From positions 14,447,453 through 14,511,452 of the forward strand of contig NC_064044.1 of assembly GCF_932526225.1 (NCBI RefSeq): a stretch of DNA of 64,000 nt, given 5' to 3'. Every line of letters starts with the position of its first letter. The stretch's first letter is position 1. Positions 1 to 23,940 of this stretch are shown piece after piece. The stretch is from Nematostella vectensis. Its lineage: Eukaryota > Cnidaria > Anthozoa > Actiniaria > Edwardsiidae. The notes under the pieces were generated by a model. That model was given only the letters and a program-made list of their open reading frames with translations, had not been told where the DNA came from and did not search any database. The position numbers were made by a program, and so were the translations under genes.

Positions 1-1335
1 AAGGTAAGACGCATGTACAGTTTGGAATACAGTTTGACGGGAGATCAGTGGCAGAGTTACCAAGACAGGAATGGTGTGATTAAGGTAAGACACATGTACA
101 GTGTTAAGTAAAGTCTGACGGGAGATCAGTGGCAGAGTTACCAAGACGGCAATGGTGTGATTAAGGTAAGAACAAGTGAAGAGTGTGGAGTACAGTCTGA
201 CGGGAGAACAGTGGCAGAGTTACCAAGACAAGAATGGTGTGATTAAGGTAAGACACATGTATACCGTAGAATGCAGTCTGACTGGAGATCAGTGGCAGAG
301 TTGCCAAGACGGGAATGGTGTTATTACGGTAAGACACATGTACAGTTTGCAATACAGTCTGAGGGGAGATCAGTGGCAGAGTTACCAAGACGGGAATGGT
401 GTGATTAAGGTAATAACACGTGTAGAATGTGGAGTACAGTCTGACGGGAGATCAGTGGCAGAGTTACCAAGACGGGAATGGTGTGATTAGGGTAAGACCA
501 TTTACAGTTTGGAATACAGTCTGACGGGAGATGAGTGGCAGAGTTACCAAGACGGGAATGGTGTGATTAAGGTAGGACACATGTACAGTTTGGAATACAG
601 TCTGACAAGAGATCAGTGGCAGAGTTACCAAGTCAGAAATGGTGTGATTAAGTTTAGACATATGTACAGTTTGGAATACAGTCTGACGGGAGATCAGTGG
701 CAGAGTTACCAAGACGGGAATGGTGTGATTAAGGTAAGACCATGTACAGTGTGGAATGCAGTTTGACTGGAGATGAGTAGCAGAGTTACCAAGACAGGAA
801 TGCTGTGATTAAGGTAAGACCATGTACAGTGTGGAATACAGTCTGACGGGAGATGAGTGGCAGGGTTACCAAGACAGGTATGATGTGATTAAGGTAAGAC
901 ACATGTACAGTTTGGAATACAGTTTGACGGGAGATTAGTGGCAGAGTTACCAAGACAGGAATCGTGTGATTAAGGTAAGACACATGTACAGTTTAGAATA
1001 CAGTCTGACGGGAGATGAGAGGCAGAGTAACCAAGACGGGAATGGTGTGATTAAGGTAAGACACATGTACAGTGTGGAATGCAGTCTGACGGAAGATCAG
1101 TGGCAGAGTTACCAAGAGGGGAATGATGTGATTAAGGGAAGTACACGTGTACAGTGTGGAGTACAGTCTGACGGGAGATCAGTGGCAGAGTTACCGAGAG
1201 GGGAATGATGTGATTAAGGTAAGTACACGTGTACAGTGTGGAGTACAGTCTGACGGGAGATCAGTGGCAGAGTTACCAAGAGGGGAATGGTGTGATTAAG
1301 GGAAGTACACGTGTACAGTGTGAAGTACAGTTTGA
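1..1335 (+). repeat. 81-bp exon/donor minisatellite, discoidin gene copy A
   Basis: About 16 head-to-tail units of roughly 81 bp. Each encodes a 27-residue segment containing [19 protein letters not shown], the tryptophan strand of an F5/8C domain, and most end in the bases AAG followed by the donor GTAAGA. Because 81 is a multiple of three the frame is kept across good units, but several units carry small indels or stops, so no single frame crosses the whole array. The array lies upstream of the last exon at 1606 exactly as in copy B, so it belongs to a discoidin gene whose 5' part lies left of the window. Unit order and variants match copy B, for example a unit with AGAACAAGTG followed by GAGTGTGG. 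Confidence 0.9.
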
Positions 1336-1605
1336 GGTGAGATCAGTGGATACATACCGTATGAAGCACGGGGGAGATCAAGTCTTTTCAAAACCGTGGT
1401 TACAGTCTGCGAATTGATCGGAGCGAAGTGATCGAGACGAAAATGGTGTGTTTTTGGTAAAAATGTTGACCATTTCTATTTCATGAACACTATGTTTAGC
1501 ACAGGATAAATCTGTTTTAATGTCTAGACTATTTAGTCCATCGAAGAAGTCTCTATAAAAAGGCCGTTTATATGCTGTGTTCATATATGTCGCGCCTTTT
1601 TTCAG

Positions 1606-1749
1606 GTGTTCCCTGGCAACTCAGATCAGACAACTGTGGTGAAGAACGAGTTCTCCCCTGTCATCAAGGCGCGTTACGTCAGAATTGTAGCACATGCTTG
1701 GTACAATTATATCGCTATTAGAGCGGAGCTTTACGGATGTGCAGCTTGA
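1606..1749 (+). CDS. Last exon of discoidin (F5/8C) gene, copy A (partial gene)
   Basis: The exon follows a polypyrimidine tract and CAG at 1603-1605 and encodes 47 residues plus stop, from VFPGNSDQTTVV to LYGCAA. VFPGN, ARYVRIV and the closing C of the LYGC ending are the normal C-terminal strands of an F5/8 type C domain. It starts in phase 0, matching the ...GTG ATT AAG | GTAAGA donors of the array to its left. It is 144 nt, the same as the copy B exon, with a few amino-acid changes (HAWYNYIAI against QAWNKSITM). The first exons lie outside the window, so whether the whole gene is intact cannot be judged. Discoidin domains bind glycans or phospholipids on cell surfaces; the ligand here is unknown. 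Confidence 0.85.
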   Translation: MFPGNSDQTTVVKNEFSPVIKARYVRIVAHAWYNYIAIRAELYGCAA

Positions 1750-2434
1750 CTTACTTAGTTAGGTATCTTTGCATTGGACTTTTATAATTTAAGGGTTTCT
1801 TTGGTGGAGTAGTCTTCTGTGCAGCCTTTCTTAGTGTCAGGCTCCAGGGGATTTGAGAGTGACACAAAGATGGATGCGCGGGGACTATTGATGGAGGGGT
1901 TATAGAGACACATTAAATTAAATTTCCAGTTGATTGGTGGCCTTTCTTGGTAAACCTTTGAGATGTGGGCACTCTTATATGCGGGTCAAGTATGGAATGT
2001 GATATTCTCCTTAAAATAAAAAAGACCAATAAAGGAGTTTAATTTAAGGTAGCCCACGTACATCACTATAGTAAAGTAGTTACTAAACGAGGTCAACTCT
2101 ACCGCAACACGATTATAGAATTAAATTAATTAGAAAGCAAACCAGAAATAAACTGTATTTACTTGAAACTGCTATTGAAAATCGAGATATTAAAGTTTAC
2201 ATTCTACAAAGGATTCTAGAGAAAGAGCCCGCTTTAGAGACATGATGCAGATTGATTTTGATAGATAGGAATGATGGTAAATTATTCACGTCAATGTTAG
2301 CGATCAGTAAAGGAACATTACCAAAATAAAATAGCTCTTCGGCGTCTTATCTTAATATAATCTTTGCATTTGTAAACATAATAGATCAGAGTCTCCAATA
2401 AAAGAGAATCAGACTAAAGACAAAGACAAAACAG

Positions 2435-2498
2435 GTGTATCCCATCTGCATGGTCTCACTGTCTGGGTGTATCCCATCTGCATGGTCTCCCTGTCTAG
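2435..2498 (+). repeat. 32-bp minisatellite, two copies
   Basis: Two units of the GTGTATCCCATCTGCATGG... 32-bp repeat that is expanded to about 13 units at 17485-17890. It sits at the equivalent place downstream of discoidin copy A, so it was part of the duplicated block and then expanded or contracted independently. Confidence 0.85.
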
Positions 2499-2680
2499 CA
2501 CTGCAATAAACTCCGAATCTAGGATGTTTTTTTCATAAGATTTTGAAAGAATTAGAGAAATCGGGTAAATGAGAAATGGAAGGGAGCGGTTTGAAAATGC
2601 GTGCTTTTTTGGGAGAGCAGTCCTTTTGAATTGAGGCGGACCACCTTAACTCTGCCAAATTTTCGTATTTTACACCTTTT

Positions 2681-3458
2681 GCTTTTCATTACCGAGAAAT
2701 ACAGTCATTTTAGCCAAAATTACAAACATTTACGCCGATGTACTGTCGTTTTAGCGAAATTGAAATCATTTGAACTAAAAAGAAATATTTCTATTTTCTT
2801 CAAATTCATATAAATATATTGTCACGTGAAAGAAAAGCTATTCCGTTTTCATCATAAACAAAAATATCCATATCTCATGAACAAAAAATCATATAAAAGA
2901 CAATCTTGGTATGTGTCCTGAAGGTGTCATGGGGGATGCAACAATATGGTCACGTGTTGAGGGTGATTTTTGAGTGCTAGTATCATTTATTTTGCATATA
3001 TGTGCATTATTAGGGCACAAATAAACAATCAGTAATTTAATTATTATTTTAGGATATTGTTTGTCATAAAGAAATTATTGTTTGTACAGAGGCGCTAACG
3101 TTTGTAAGAAGCACGCAAATAACTTTCAAAAAATACTATTGTTTGCACTTGCTGTAATAAAAATGTTAATGAATATTCCGTTGTCACTGTATTGATTGCG
3201 GGTTTTCGTATTATTGATATTTGTTTGTGCTGTTGTTATGTATCAGCGCGCAAATGAAAATAGATTTTTCATTCCTGTTTGTCAAATAATGTAAATGAAT
3301 GTGAAGAAAATTCAATTGTGTGCATTCAATTATGTAAAGTCCGTTAATGTATGTCCTTTAAGTTCAAATGATTATACTCTCGCTTAAATGACAGTACATC
3401 GGCGTAAATGTTTGTAATTTTGGCTAAAATGACTGCGTATTTCTCATAAATGAAAAGC
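2681..3458. mobile_element. Foldback / MITE-like inverted repeat
   Basis: Arms of about 100 bp at 2681-2780 and 3357-3458 are inverted copies of each other; both contain TTACAAACATTTACGCCGATG or its complement. Homology seems to extend outward, more weakly, to about 2620 and 3535. The interior is AT-rich with no coding capacity, so this looks like a non-autonomous DNA element. Exact ends and a target duplication were not resolved. Confidence 0.65.
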
Positions 3459-3890
3459 AAGGTATAGTAAGAAAGATTCGGAACTTTCCACCAGACTTTT
3501 CGGGTAACTTCTGGCCCCAGTAAGGAAAGGTAGTATAAAGGATTAGAAAACAAAACATGGAAAACTAATAAATGATAAATGAATCACAAACTACGATTTC
3601 TTAAGGACACTTTTAAAAACAAGTAGCAGGGGGAGTTGTTTAGTGCTCTAACTGGTGTACTTACCACCAATAAGCCGATATACACTTGAAGCTTAACGGT
3701 AATATGAAAATTAGTACGAAAAGGGAGAGTAGAGTTATTACCCTTTCTGCAGTCAGGTAGCAGTAATTAGCAAACTATGTTATTTAACGAATGAATAATT
3801 TAATTATCTCACAGTATGTTACCCTTCTTTAGACAGATAATACATTTTATTTTGTGAGTCACTCACCTCATACTATACCACGACACCGAG

Positions 3891-16643
<12,753 letters not shown>

Positions 16644-17484
16644 CTCAGTCAGACACCTTTGCACAGGACTTCTATATTTTAGGGAATTTGATGGAGGGAT
16701 TCTTGAAACATAATTGATAAATTCCCAGTTCATTGACGTCGTCTGTTTCCAAATTTTTGATGTGAGTACTTTTAGATACGGGTGAAATATGAAATGTGTG
16801 ATATTCTCCTCAAAATAGAAAAGCCCAGTAAAGAAGTTACAAAGGTAGCCCATGTACATCACTACTGCAACATAGTTAAAGACATGTCATTATTCCGCGG
16901 TTAAAAAAGGACAAGTGTCAAATTAATTATCAAGTTAATAAGCATTAAACAAGAAATGCACTGTATTTTCTCTAAACCTTTTATTAAAACTCGAGATGTA
17001 TGAGTTTACATTCTTAAGATTTCTTGTAAAAAAGAGCCCACTTCAGAGACAGGATGGATTTTTAGAGATAGAAATAAAGGTGAATTATTAATTCATTAAG
17101 GAATTTTACAAAAACAAGTAAAACCTACAGCTTGTGGGATGTGTACTTTCACATGCGGCTGAAATATGGATTCTGATAATCTACTGAAAATGGAGAAGCC
17201 TAATATTGCGATTGTAAAATAGTTGACGAGAGAATCTCACCCGCAAAGCGAATGTAGAATTTAAATAATTAGAAAGCAAGCAGAAGACACTGTTTTTACT
17301 TGAGAGCATTTATTCAAACTCGAGATATAATAGTTTACGTTACTGTAATAATCTGTATCGAAATAATGAGTATTAAAGAAACAAAAAAAAATATTAACTT
17401 GGCATAAAAATCATTGTAGACTCGATTTTTTGTTAGTGGATTGGTAAACAAAATAGATTAAAATCCCAAAAGAAAAATAATCAA
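16644..17484. other. 3' flank of discoidin copy B
   Basis: No gene is supported. It is homologous to 1750-2430 downstream of copy A (shared GATATTCTCCT, TAGCCCATGTACATCACTA and AGAGCCCACTTCAGAGACAGG with small changes), so it belongs to the duplicated block and probably includes the 3' UTR. No clear AATAAA was assigned. Confidence 0.6.
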
Positions 17485-17890
17485 TGTATCCCATCTGCGT
17501 GGTCTCTCTGTCTGGGTGTATCCCATTTGTATGGTCTTATTGTCTGGGTGTATCCCATATGTATGGTCTCCCTGTCTGGGTGTATCCCATCTGCATGGTC
17601 TCCATGTCTAGGTGTATCCTATCTGCATGGTCTCTCTGTCTGGGTGTATCCCATCTGCATGATCTCCCTGTCTGGGTGTATCCCATCTGCATGATCTCCC
17701 TGTCTGGGTGTATCCCATCTGCATGGTCTCCTTGTCTAGGTGTATTCCATCTGCATGGTCTCCCTGTCTGGGTGTATCCCATCTGAGTGGTCTACCTGTC
17801 TGGGCGTATACCATCTGCATGGTTTCTCTGTCTGGGTGTATCCCATCTGCATGGTCTCCCTGTATGGGTGTATCCCATCTGAATGGTCTT
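17485..17890 (+). repeat. 32-bp minisatellite, about 13 copies
   Basis: Period 32 bp, consensus GTGTATCCCATCTGCATGG followed by TCTCCCTGTCTGG. Since 32 is not a multiple of three, all frames cycle through the repeat and the open frames on both strands are by-products. Two ancestral copies remain at 2435. Confidence 0.95.
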
Positions 17891-18485
17891 CGTGATGCGA
17901 TGTCCGTCCGTCCGTCCGTATCTCCTAAACGAAAAATAATATGACAACCAAATTTGGTATGTGTCATGTATGTGTCAAATGCAACAATGTGGTCGAGGGA
18001 TTCTTGACGTTATCAATGACGCCACTTAAAGCAAAAAAATACGTTGACGCCATCAAAATATGTATTTCATGAAAGAAACATCGTAAGACAATCAAATTTT
18101 GTAGATGTTATGTATGTTTCAAGTGCAACGAAATGGTCACTGGACGTCTTCGATAACTTCACCAAAAGTAAAGCTACCCTGAAGCCATAAAAAATAACCA
18201 TATCTCGAAATTCTCTCCATTCGGAGTCCTTCAATGATTTTTCGGAAAGTTTAGAACCTAAAAGGTAAGTTTTTCATTAATGCTTATTCTGCCCTCTACG
18301 AGGAGAATAACGTTTTATTGTTATTTTCAAACTATTTTTTTTTTATCAGCAAGATAACTTTGTATGTTAGTAGAAAATTTAAGCTTTTATGTAACCTTCG
18401 ATTTTGGAATGACATTTTGGAACAGCTGGGGTGTTTGTAAAACTACACCGTATCCAATTCGATTTTATGGTCTATATAATGCAAC
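17891..18485. repeat. Dispersed repeat copy and AT-rich spacer
   Basis: Starts with GTCCGTCCGTCCGT, then a copy of the family seen at 10540 (CTCCTAAACGAAAAATAATA, AACCAAATTTGGTATGTGTC, GCAACAATGTGGTC, then degenerate second units to about 18190). No coding signal. Confidence 0.6.
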
Positions 18486-18830
18486 ATAGTCCTTTGTGTC
18501 CACTACTTGCTTGGATTTTCCACGCTATGTCAGCATAGTCCTTTGTGTTCACTTCTTGTTCAGCTTTTTCATGCTAAGTCAGCATAGTCCTTTGTGTTCA
18601 CTTCTTGTTCAGCTTTTCCACGCTATGTCAGCATAGTCCTTTGTGTTCACTTCTTGTTCAGCTTTTCCACGCTATGTCAGCATAGTCCTTTGTGTTCACT
18701 TCTTGTTCAGCTTTTTCATGCTAACTCAGCATAGTCCTTTGTGTTCACTTCTTGTTCAGCTTTTCCACGCTATGTCAGCATAGTCCTTTGTGTTCACTTC
18801 TTGTTCAGCTTTTTCATGCTAAGTGAGCAT
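18486..18830 (+). repeat. 49-bp tandem repeat, about 7 copies
   Basis: Period 49 bp, consensus starting TCAGCATAGTCCTTTGTG and ending in a TTTTCCACGCTATG or TTTTCATGCTAAG variant. Two variant types alternate. No coding meaning seen. Confidence 0.9.
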
Positions 18831-19099
18831 CCGGCATAGAGGCAGTAACTAAAAGAGAACACCCGGTATGGTTTCCCTTTGTATTGAAATATTTTTATTG
18901 TCATAGATTAAAAATACTTAAAATTCTATGCATCTATTGCTATAGAAAACCTTAGTATTCTCTTCTTAAAATTCTCCAAGAAAGTCTTGACTGTTACCGG
19001 TGGGGTTGGCGCCAGCATGTTGTCACAACAAATAATCTCTTTACTTAATTTCCACAAAAAATCATGCCCTGATTGCCTGTTAGACTTCAACAGAAGGAA

Positions 19100-19295
19100 G
19101 AAACGGCGGTAGGCATAGCGGGAGACCGCGTACCATGTTAATGCCCGCTATGGTGAAGTGATGGCTTACCCATTACGGTAAGTCTTTGTCGTTATATCTC
19201 ACGGCTTGAGCACTTACCGAGATGACGTTTGGCTTATTGATATCCGAGTGGTATAAATTCGCTGAATGAAGTGTTTTATCACCGAAGTGATAGTT
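19100..19295. other. Cluster of short perfect hairpins
   Basis: Four inverted repeats lie in under 200 bp: CATAGCGGG (19114-19122) with CCCGCTATG (19144-19152), which encloses a GCGG-GAGA-CCGC tetraloop hairpin; CTTACC (19165) with GGTAAG (19177); ATCTC (19196) with GAGAT (19219); and TATCAC-CGAA-GTGATA (19277-19292). It resembles a folded RNA or a decayed palindromic element. I recognise no known RNA family. Confidence 0.35.
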
Positions 19296-20195
19296 ATCGC
19301 TTACATGATGGTCATCTAGCCAATCGACAGAACACCTTCATTTTATCAAGAATTGCCCTGAAAATAGAAAAGCATAAAAAACGAAATTAGAGAAAAAACG
19401 AAGAAGAATTTCTACACACAAACGCTGTATCTACTGAAGATAACCCTCGTATTCATTGGTAAGTGATTTTTCAAATTCGCGTTAATTAAGTGGGGCGTTA
19501 ATTTCCTATAATAAGGTATATACTCCAATATAAAATTTCACATTGGAAAACAACGACGCTTGCTACTCATTAAAAAAACCGATAAAAAGTACAAAAAAGA
19601 ACAGAAAATACCAATCACAATTACACCAGCTCAAAGTCAAGGATTATGAAAAAAAAAGTAAATGAAATATTTATCCGCAGGATTCTCCTGAATTGATAAG
19701 TGTATGTTTCTCTCAAAATTGTTTACAGGAAAATACAGGATTTAAAGGAAACAGGATTCAAAGCAGGAATATTTCATCTTATTTTCAGATGTATTTTTTA
19801 AAGAAAACCTAAGTTATTATTTTTTTTTTACATTTCTTGGTATTAGTGGGAAATCAATTTGACAAAGCTATTTCGGAATCCTAGCTCCCAATTATAAGGA
19901 ATTGTTGTGTGCTGTGAATGACTTTTAATATAGGTGTATACTACAAAAATGGAAGCGCACCCAAGCCGCTTTAATGAGAAGAAACAACTAAATTGTCTTG
20001 ACCAACTATCCATAATGTGACAATTTAGTTACTGTGAGTCTTGAGTTTATCTATGGAGCTTTTTAAGGCTGAAAACGATCTTAAGGAGTTCTTAAACTTC
20101 AGCGTATAAAAGATACTATATGAAATATTAGAATGAGAATGACATGAGTGACTAATAACAATCTTTAAGGCTGTTATTGTTAACATAATTATAAT
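19296..20195. other. AT-rich intergenic stretch
   Basis: No ORF, repeat or RNA that I can support. Confidence 0.5.
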
Positions 20196-20203
20196 TCTGC
20201 ACT

Positions 20204-20858
20204 AGGCCTAGATACATAAATCCGGATTTTTTTAAGGATTTTTTGATGAGAAAAAGATTTTTAGAAAATTAAAGATTTATAGAACAGTTGAGGATATTTA
20301 GAATTTCTTTAGATATTAAAGTGCCTTTGTCAGCTTCACCTTTGTTATTGTTTTCATTTAATATTGGGAGACGCATAATGTGTTAAATCTCGCAGTAACC
20401 ATCTGAAAGTAAAGTTCTTTACTTCATTTGCCAAATTAAATAAAAAATATTACATTGGTTTCCTAAAATCAGCCGATGGAAATGGATGTTTTTTCGCACT
20501 TGGTACTTTGCTGGGAGGACAAAATGGCGGCTGGCAGAGGCTGTTTAAAACCTCGTAGAAATGCTGCCCTTGATCACCACTGCCAGTCTCACAAGTAACA
20601 AATTTCAATTTGCATAAAAAATCCACATTTTCACCATTTTGTTATCGGCTAATTCAATATTTATTAACAAAGATTTAAAAAAAAAACACATAAATATATA
20701 CAAAAAAAAAAATTTTAATTTTTGTTAAAACATCAATAGAGAATATCCGGATATTTTAGCCTATTTTTCGGGAATTTTAAGTAAAAAATATTTTTTTTTT
20801 GGGAGAATATCCGAAAGGATTTTTATATCATTTTTGGGAGTAATGTATCTAGGCCTAT
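20204..20858. mobile_element. hAT-like MITE, 655 bp
   Basis: Terminal inverted repeats AGGCCTAGATACAT (left) and ATGTATCTAGGCCT (right) flank a non-coding AT-rich interior. The flanks carry an 8-bp near-duplication (TCTGCACT at 20196-20203, ACTGCACT at 20859-20866; seven of eight match), the size expected for hAT. The interior also contains AAAATGGCGGCTGG. Confidence 0.7.
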
Positions 20859-21135
20859 ACTGCACTCTATAACGGAACCCACCAAAAAAAAAAAAAAAAA
20901 AACAATAACAATATTTTAAAAAAAGATCCTTATAAAACAAAAAGAGTGTTTGTGTACAACATAAAAATAACGTTTATTGATCTGCTTGCCATCAGTCTTT
21001 TTTTTTTCTTTTTCTGTTACCGCGGTCGCCTAGATAAATGTTAAACTACCTCAATTATATAACAATAGACTTTATTTTCTGACCAGACTTTATCTTTTCG
21101 AGGTTGAACTGCTGCTATTAGCAGGAAACTCGAAC

Positions 21136-23097
21136 ATGTCAAGAAACTGGTCGGAACCTTGGAGACAGCGATATGATGAGGAGCTTCTTTGTAGAAGCAC
21201 AACTAGAGATGGCATCGAAGCGACACTCTTTCTAGTGATCAACTGTTTGTCACTATTTGGTAACATCCTGATATGCTTTGTTATCATCCATACGAACGGT
21301 CTTCGCCGAAACACCACAAATGTATTGATAGTTGGCTTAGCAGTCTCAGATATCCTCCAGGCCCTCCTCGGCATGCCGCTGACTTGCGGTGTCCTTCTAA
21401 CGGGAAAGTGGATCTTCGGGGAGTTCCTCTGCAAAGTCCAGGGGTTCTGGCTTTTGTTCCTAGGATTCGTGTCACTGCACAGCATGGCGTTGACCGCGCT
21501 CAATCGATACTTTTGCGTGGTGAGACCGGAGGTGTATCGACGTGTATTTACGAGGAAGTCCACGCTGCTTATGCTGTGCGCTGTGTGGGTGTTTGCGCTA
21601 GCGAGTGTTACTCTACCGCAGATTTCTGAACAGGTTACTTTCCGCTTTCAGGCCAATCGCGCAGCTTGTTTTATAACATTGACAGAGTTTGCTGAAAATA
21701 TTGTGTACACTTCGTATTCAGTTATTTGTTATATAGCGCTACCGTTGTGCGTCATAGTGGTGTGTTATGCAAAAGTTTATGCGGTTATACGACACCACAA
21801 GAAACGTCTACGTTCTGCTACGGAGGTAAGACATAGAGTTATGGCCTGTCTAAATGACTGTACACATCATCTGATGTGCGCACATCACCTAGTGTGTTCA
21901 TGACGAGAACTGCGCACATCACCAAGTGTGTACATGACGAGCACTGCGCACATCACCTAGTATGTACATGACGAGCACTGCGCACATCACCTAGTATGTA
22001 CATGACGAGCACTGCGCACATCACCTAGTATGTACATGACGAGCACTGCGCACATCACCTAGTATGTACATGACAAGCACTGCGCACATCACCTAATGTG
22101 TACATGACGAGAACTGCGCACATCACCTAGTATAATAATACGAGCACTGCGCACATCACGTAATGTGTACATGACAAAAACTGCGCACATCACCTAGTAT
22201 GATAATACGAGCACTGCGCACATCACCTAATGTGTACATGACGAGAACTGCGCACATCACCTAGTGTGTGCATGACGAGCACTGCGCACATCACCTAGTG
22301 TGCACATGACGAGCACTGCGCACATCACCTGATGTGTACATAACGAGAACTGCGCACATCACCTAGTAGGATAATACGAGCACTGCGCACATCACATAGT
22401 GTGAACATGACGAGCACTGCGCACATCACCTAGTGTGTACATGAAAAGCACTGCGCACATCACCTAGTGTGCACATGACGAGCACTGCGCACATCACATA
22501 GTGTGTAAATGACGAGCACTGCACACATCACCTAGTGTGTACATTACAAGCATTGCGCACATCACCTGGTGTGTAAATGACGAGCACTGCGCACATCACC
22601 TTTGGTACATGTCTAGAGCGTCGTTCGAAAACGTAAGTATGAATTAAAGCCGTAAATTGCTGTTTTGCTTTGTTTTGTTTTGCCAGGATTTTACGAACAC
22701 TCTCCAGGTACCACAGGCTTCCCAACAGCGTAACGCATCAAACAACACGGCTCGCCATGTTTCAGTAGAAGAAATCCAGTCAACAAACACGCTTTTCGCG
22801 ATCGTCCTCGGCTTCGGCTCATGCTGGATCCCTTCTATATTAGTCGAATTGGTTGACTCTGCTCTCCCCGGGGGAATGGTCCCACGGGAGTTGTATGTCA
22901 CCTATATCTTCTTGGCGTTTCTGTCATGCGCAATCAACCCAGTTCTGTACAGTGTAATGAGTCGCCGCTTCCGTCGGGCTACCTTTCAAGCACTGCGCGC
23001 ATGCTGTTCTCTGAAAACAGCTACGAACGTGGCACCGATAACAGCTGAGTCCATTCCCAGGCAATCACCAAGACCCTCACGGGGGTCGACAGGGTGA
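21136..23097 (+). CDS. Class A (rhodopsin-like) GPCR, exons 21136-21825 and 22687-23097
   Basis: Spliced length is 1101 nt, 366 residues; the intron is phase 0 (donor GTAAGA at 21826, acceptor TTTGCCAG before 22687). Exon 1 carries TM1-TM5: TM1 SLFGNILICFVI, TM2 LAVSDILQALLGMP with the conserved Asp, Cys in FLCKVQ, TM3 ending ALNRYFCVVRP (NRY in place of DRY, as in melatonin-type receptors and some orphans), TM4 with Trp, and the extracellular-loop Cys in RAACF. Exon 2 carries TM6 with CWIP (the CWxP toggle), TM7 with NPVLY (NPxxY) and a Cys-rich, Ser/Pro tail. An NWS glycosylation site lies just after the initiator Met. It is an integral plasma-membrane receptor; the ligand is unknown. It belongs to the same subfamily as the receptor at 25437-26503. 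The intron is almost entirely a 34-bp minisatellite. Confidence 0.9.
21852..22605 (+). repeat. 34-bp minisatellite in the GPCR intron, about 21 copies
   Basis: Consensus ATGACGAGCACTGCGCACAT then CACCTAGTGTGTAC, period 34 bp, with the TGCGCA palindrome kept in nearly every unit. It fills most of the 861-bp intron between the TM5 and TM6 exons. Confidence 0.95.
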
Positions 23098-23104
23098 AGA
23101 GGCC

Positions 23105-23940
23105 CTACCCCGAGCCTTAGACTCTACCAGCCGCCATCTTGTACCCCGAGCCTCAGACTCTACCAGCCGCCATCTTGTACCCCGAGCCTTAGACTCTACC
23201 AGCCGCCATCTTGTACCCCAAGCATTAGACTCTACCAGCCGCCATCTTGTACCCCAAGCATTAGACTCTACCAGCCGCCATCTTGTACCCCAAGCATTAG
23301 ACTCTATCAGCCGCCATCTTGTACCCCAAGCATTAGACTCTATCAGCCGCTATCTTGTACCCCAAGCATTAGACTCTATCAGCCGCCATCTTGTACCCCG
23401 AACCTTAGACTCTACCAGCCGCCATCTTGTACCCCGAGCCTTAGACTCTACCAGCCGCCATCTTGTACCCCGAGCATTAGACTCTACCAGCCGCCATCTT
23501 GTACCCCAAGCATTAGACTCTATCAGCCGCCATCTTGTACCCCAAGCATTAGACTCTACCAGCCGCCATCTTGTACCCCGAACCTTAGACTCTACCAGCC
23601 GCCATCTTGTACCCCGAACCTTAGACTCTACCAGCCGCCATCTTGTACCCCAAGCATTAGACTCTAACAGCCGCCATCTTGTACCCCAATCATTAGACTC
23701 TATCAGCCGCCATCTTGTACCCCGAGCCTCAGACTCTACCAGCCGCCATCTTGTACCCCGAGCATTAGACTCTATCAGCCGCCATCTTGTACCCCGAACC
23801 TTAGACTCTATCAGCCGCCATCTTGTACCCCGAACCTTAGACTCTATCAGCCGCCATTTTGTACCCCAAGCATTAGACTCTACCAGCCACCATCTTGTAC
23901 CTCGAGCATTAGACTCTACCAGCCGCCATTTTGTATTCCG
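23105..23940. repeat. 36-bp minisatellite with a YY1-like core, about 23 copies
   Basis: Consensus GTACCCCGAGCCTTAGACTC then TACCAGCCGCCATCTT. The period is 36 bp, so the minus strand has a long open frame of a 12-residue repeat (GTRWRLVESNAR) that is probably meaningless. Nearly every unit contains CCGCCATCTTG; its complement CAAGATGGCGG matches the well-known YY1 site core. It starts directly after the stop codon of the GPCR at 23097. Confidence 0.93.

Larger units (their letters stand above)
1750..3890. other. Intergenic spacer between discoidin copies A and B
   Basis: No gene is supported here. The first ~700 bp match the 3' flank of copy B (16644-17480), for example the stretch around GATATTCTCCT and GGTAGCCCA, which shows that the duplication unit includes the downstream flank. 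The spacer then holds two copies of the 32-bp minisatellite, an inverted-repeat element (2681-3458) and AT-rich sequence up to the start of copy B. Confidence 0.7.

Noticed and set aside
21852-23940. Regular 34-36-bp repeats suggestive of a CRISPR array
   Set aside because: Units are contiguous without unique spacers, and the genome is eukaryotic.
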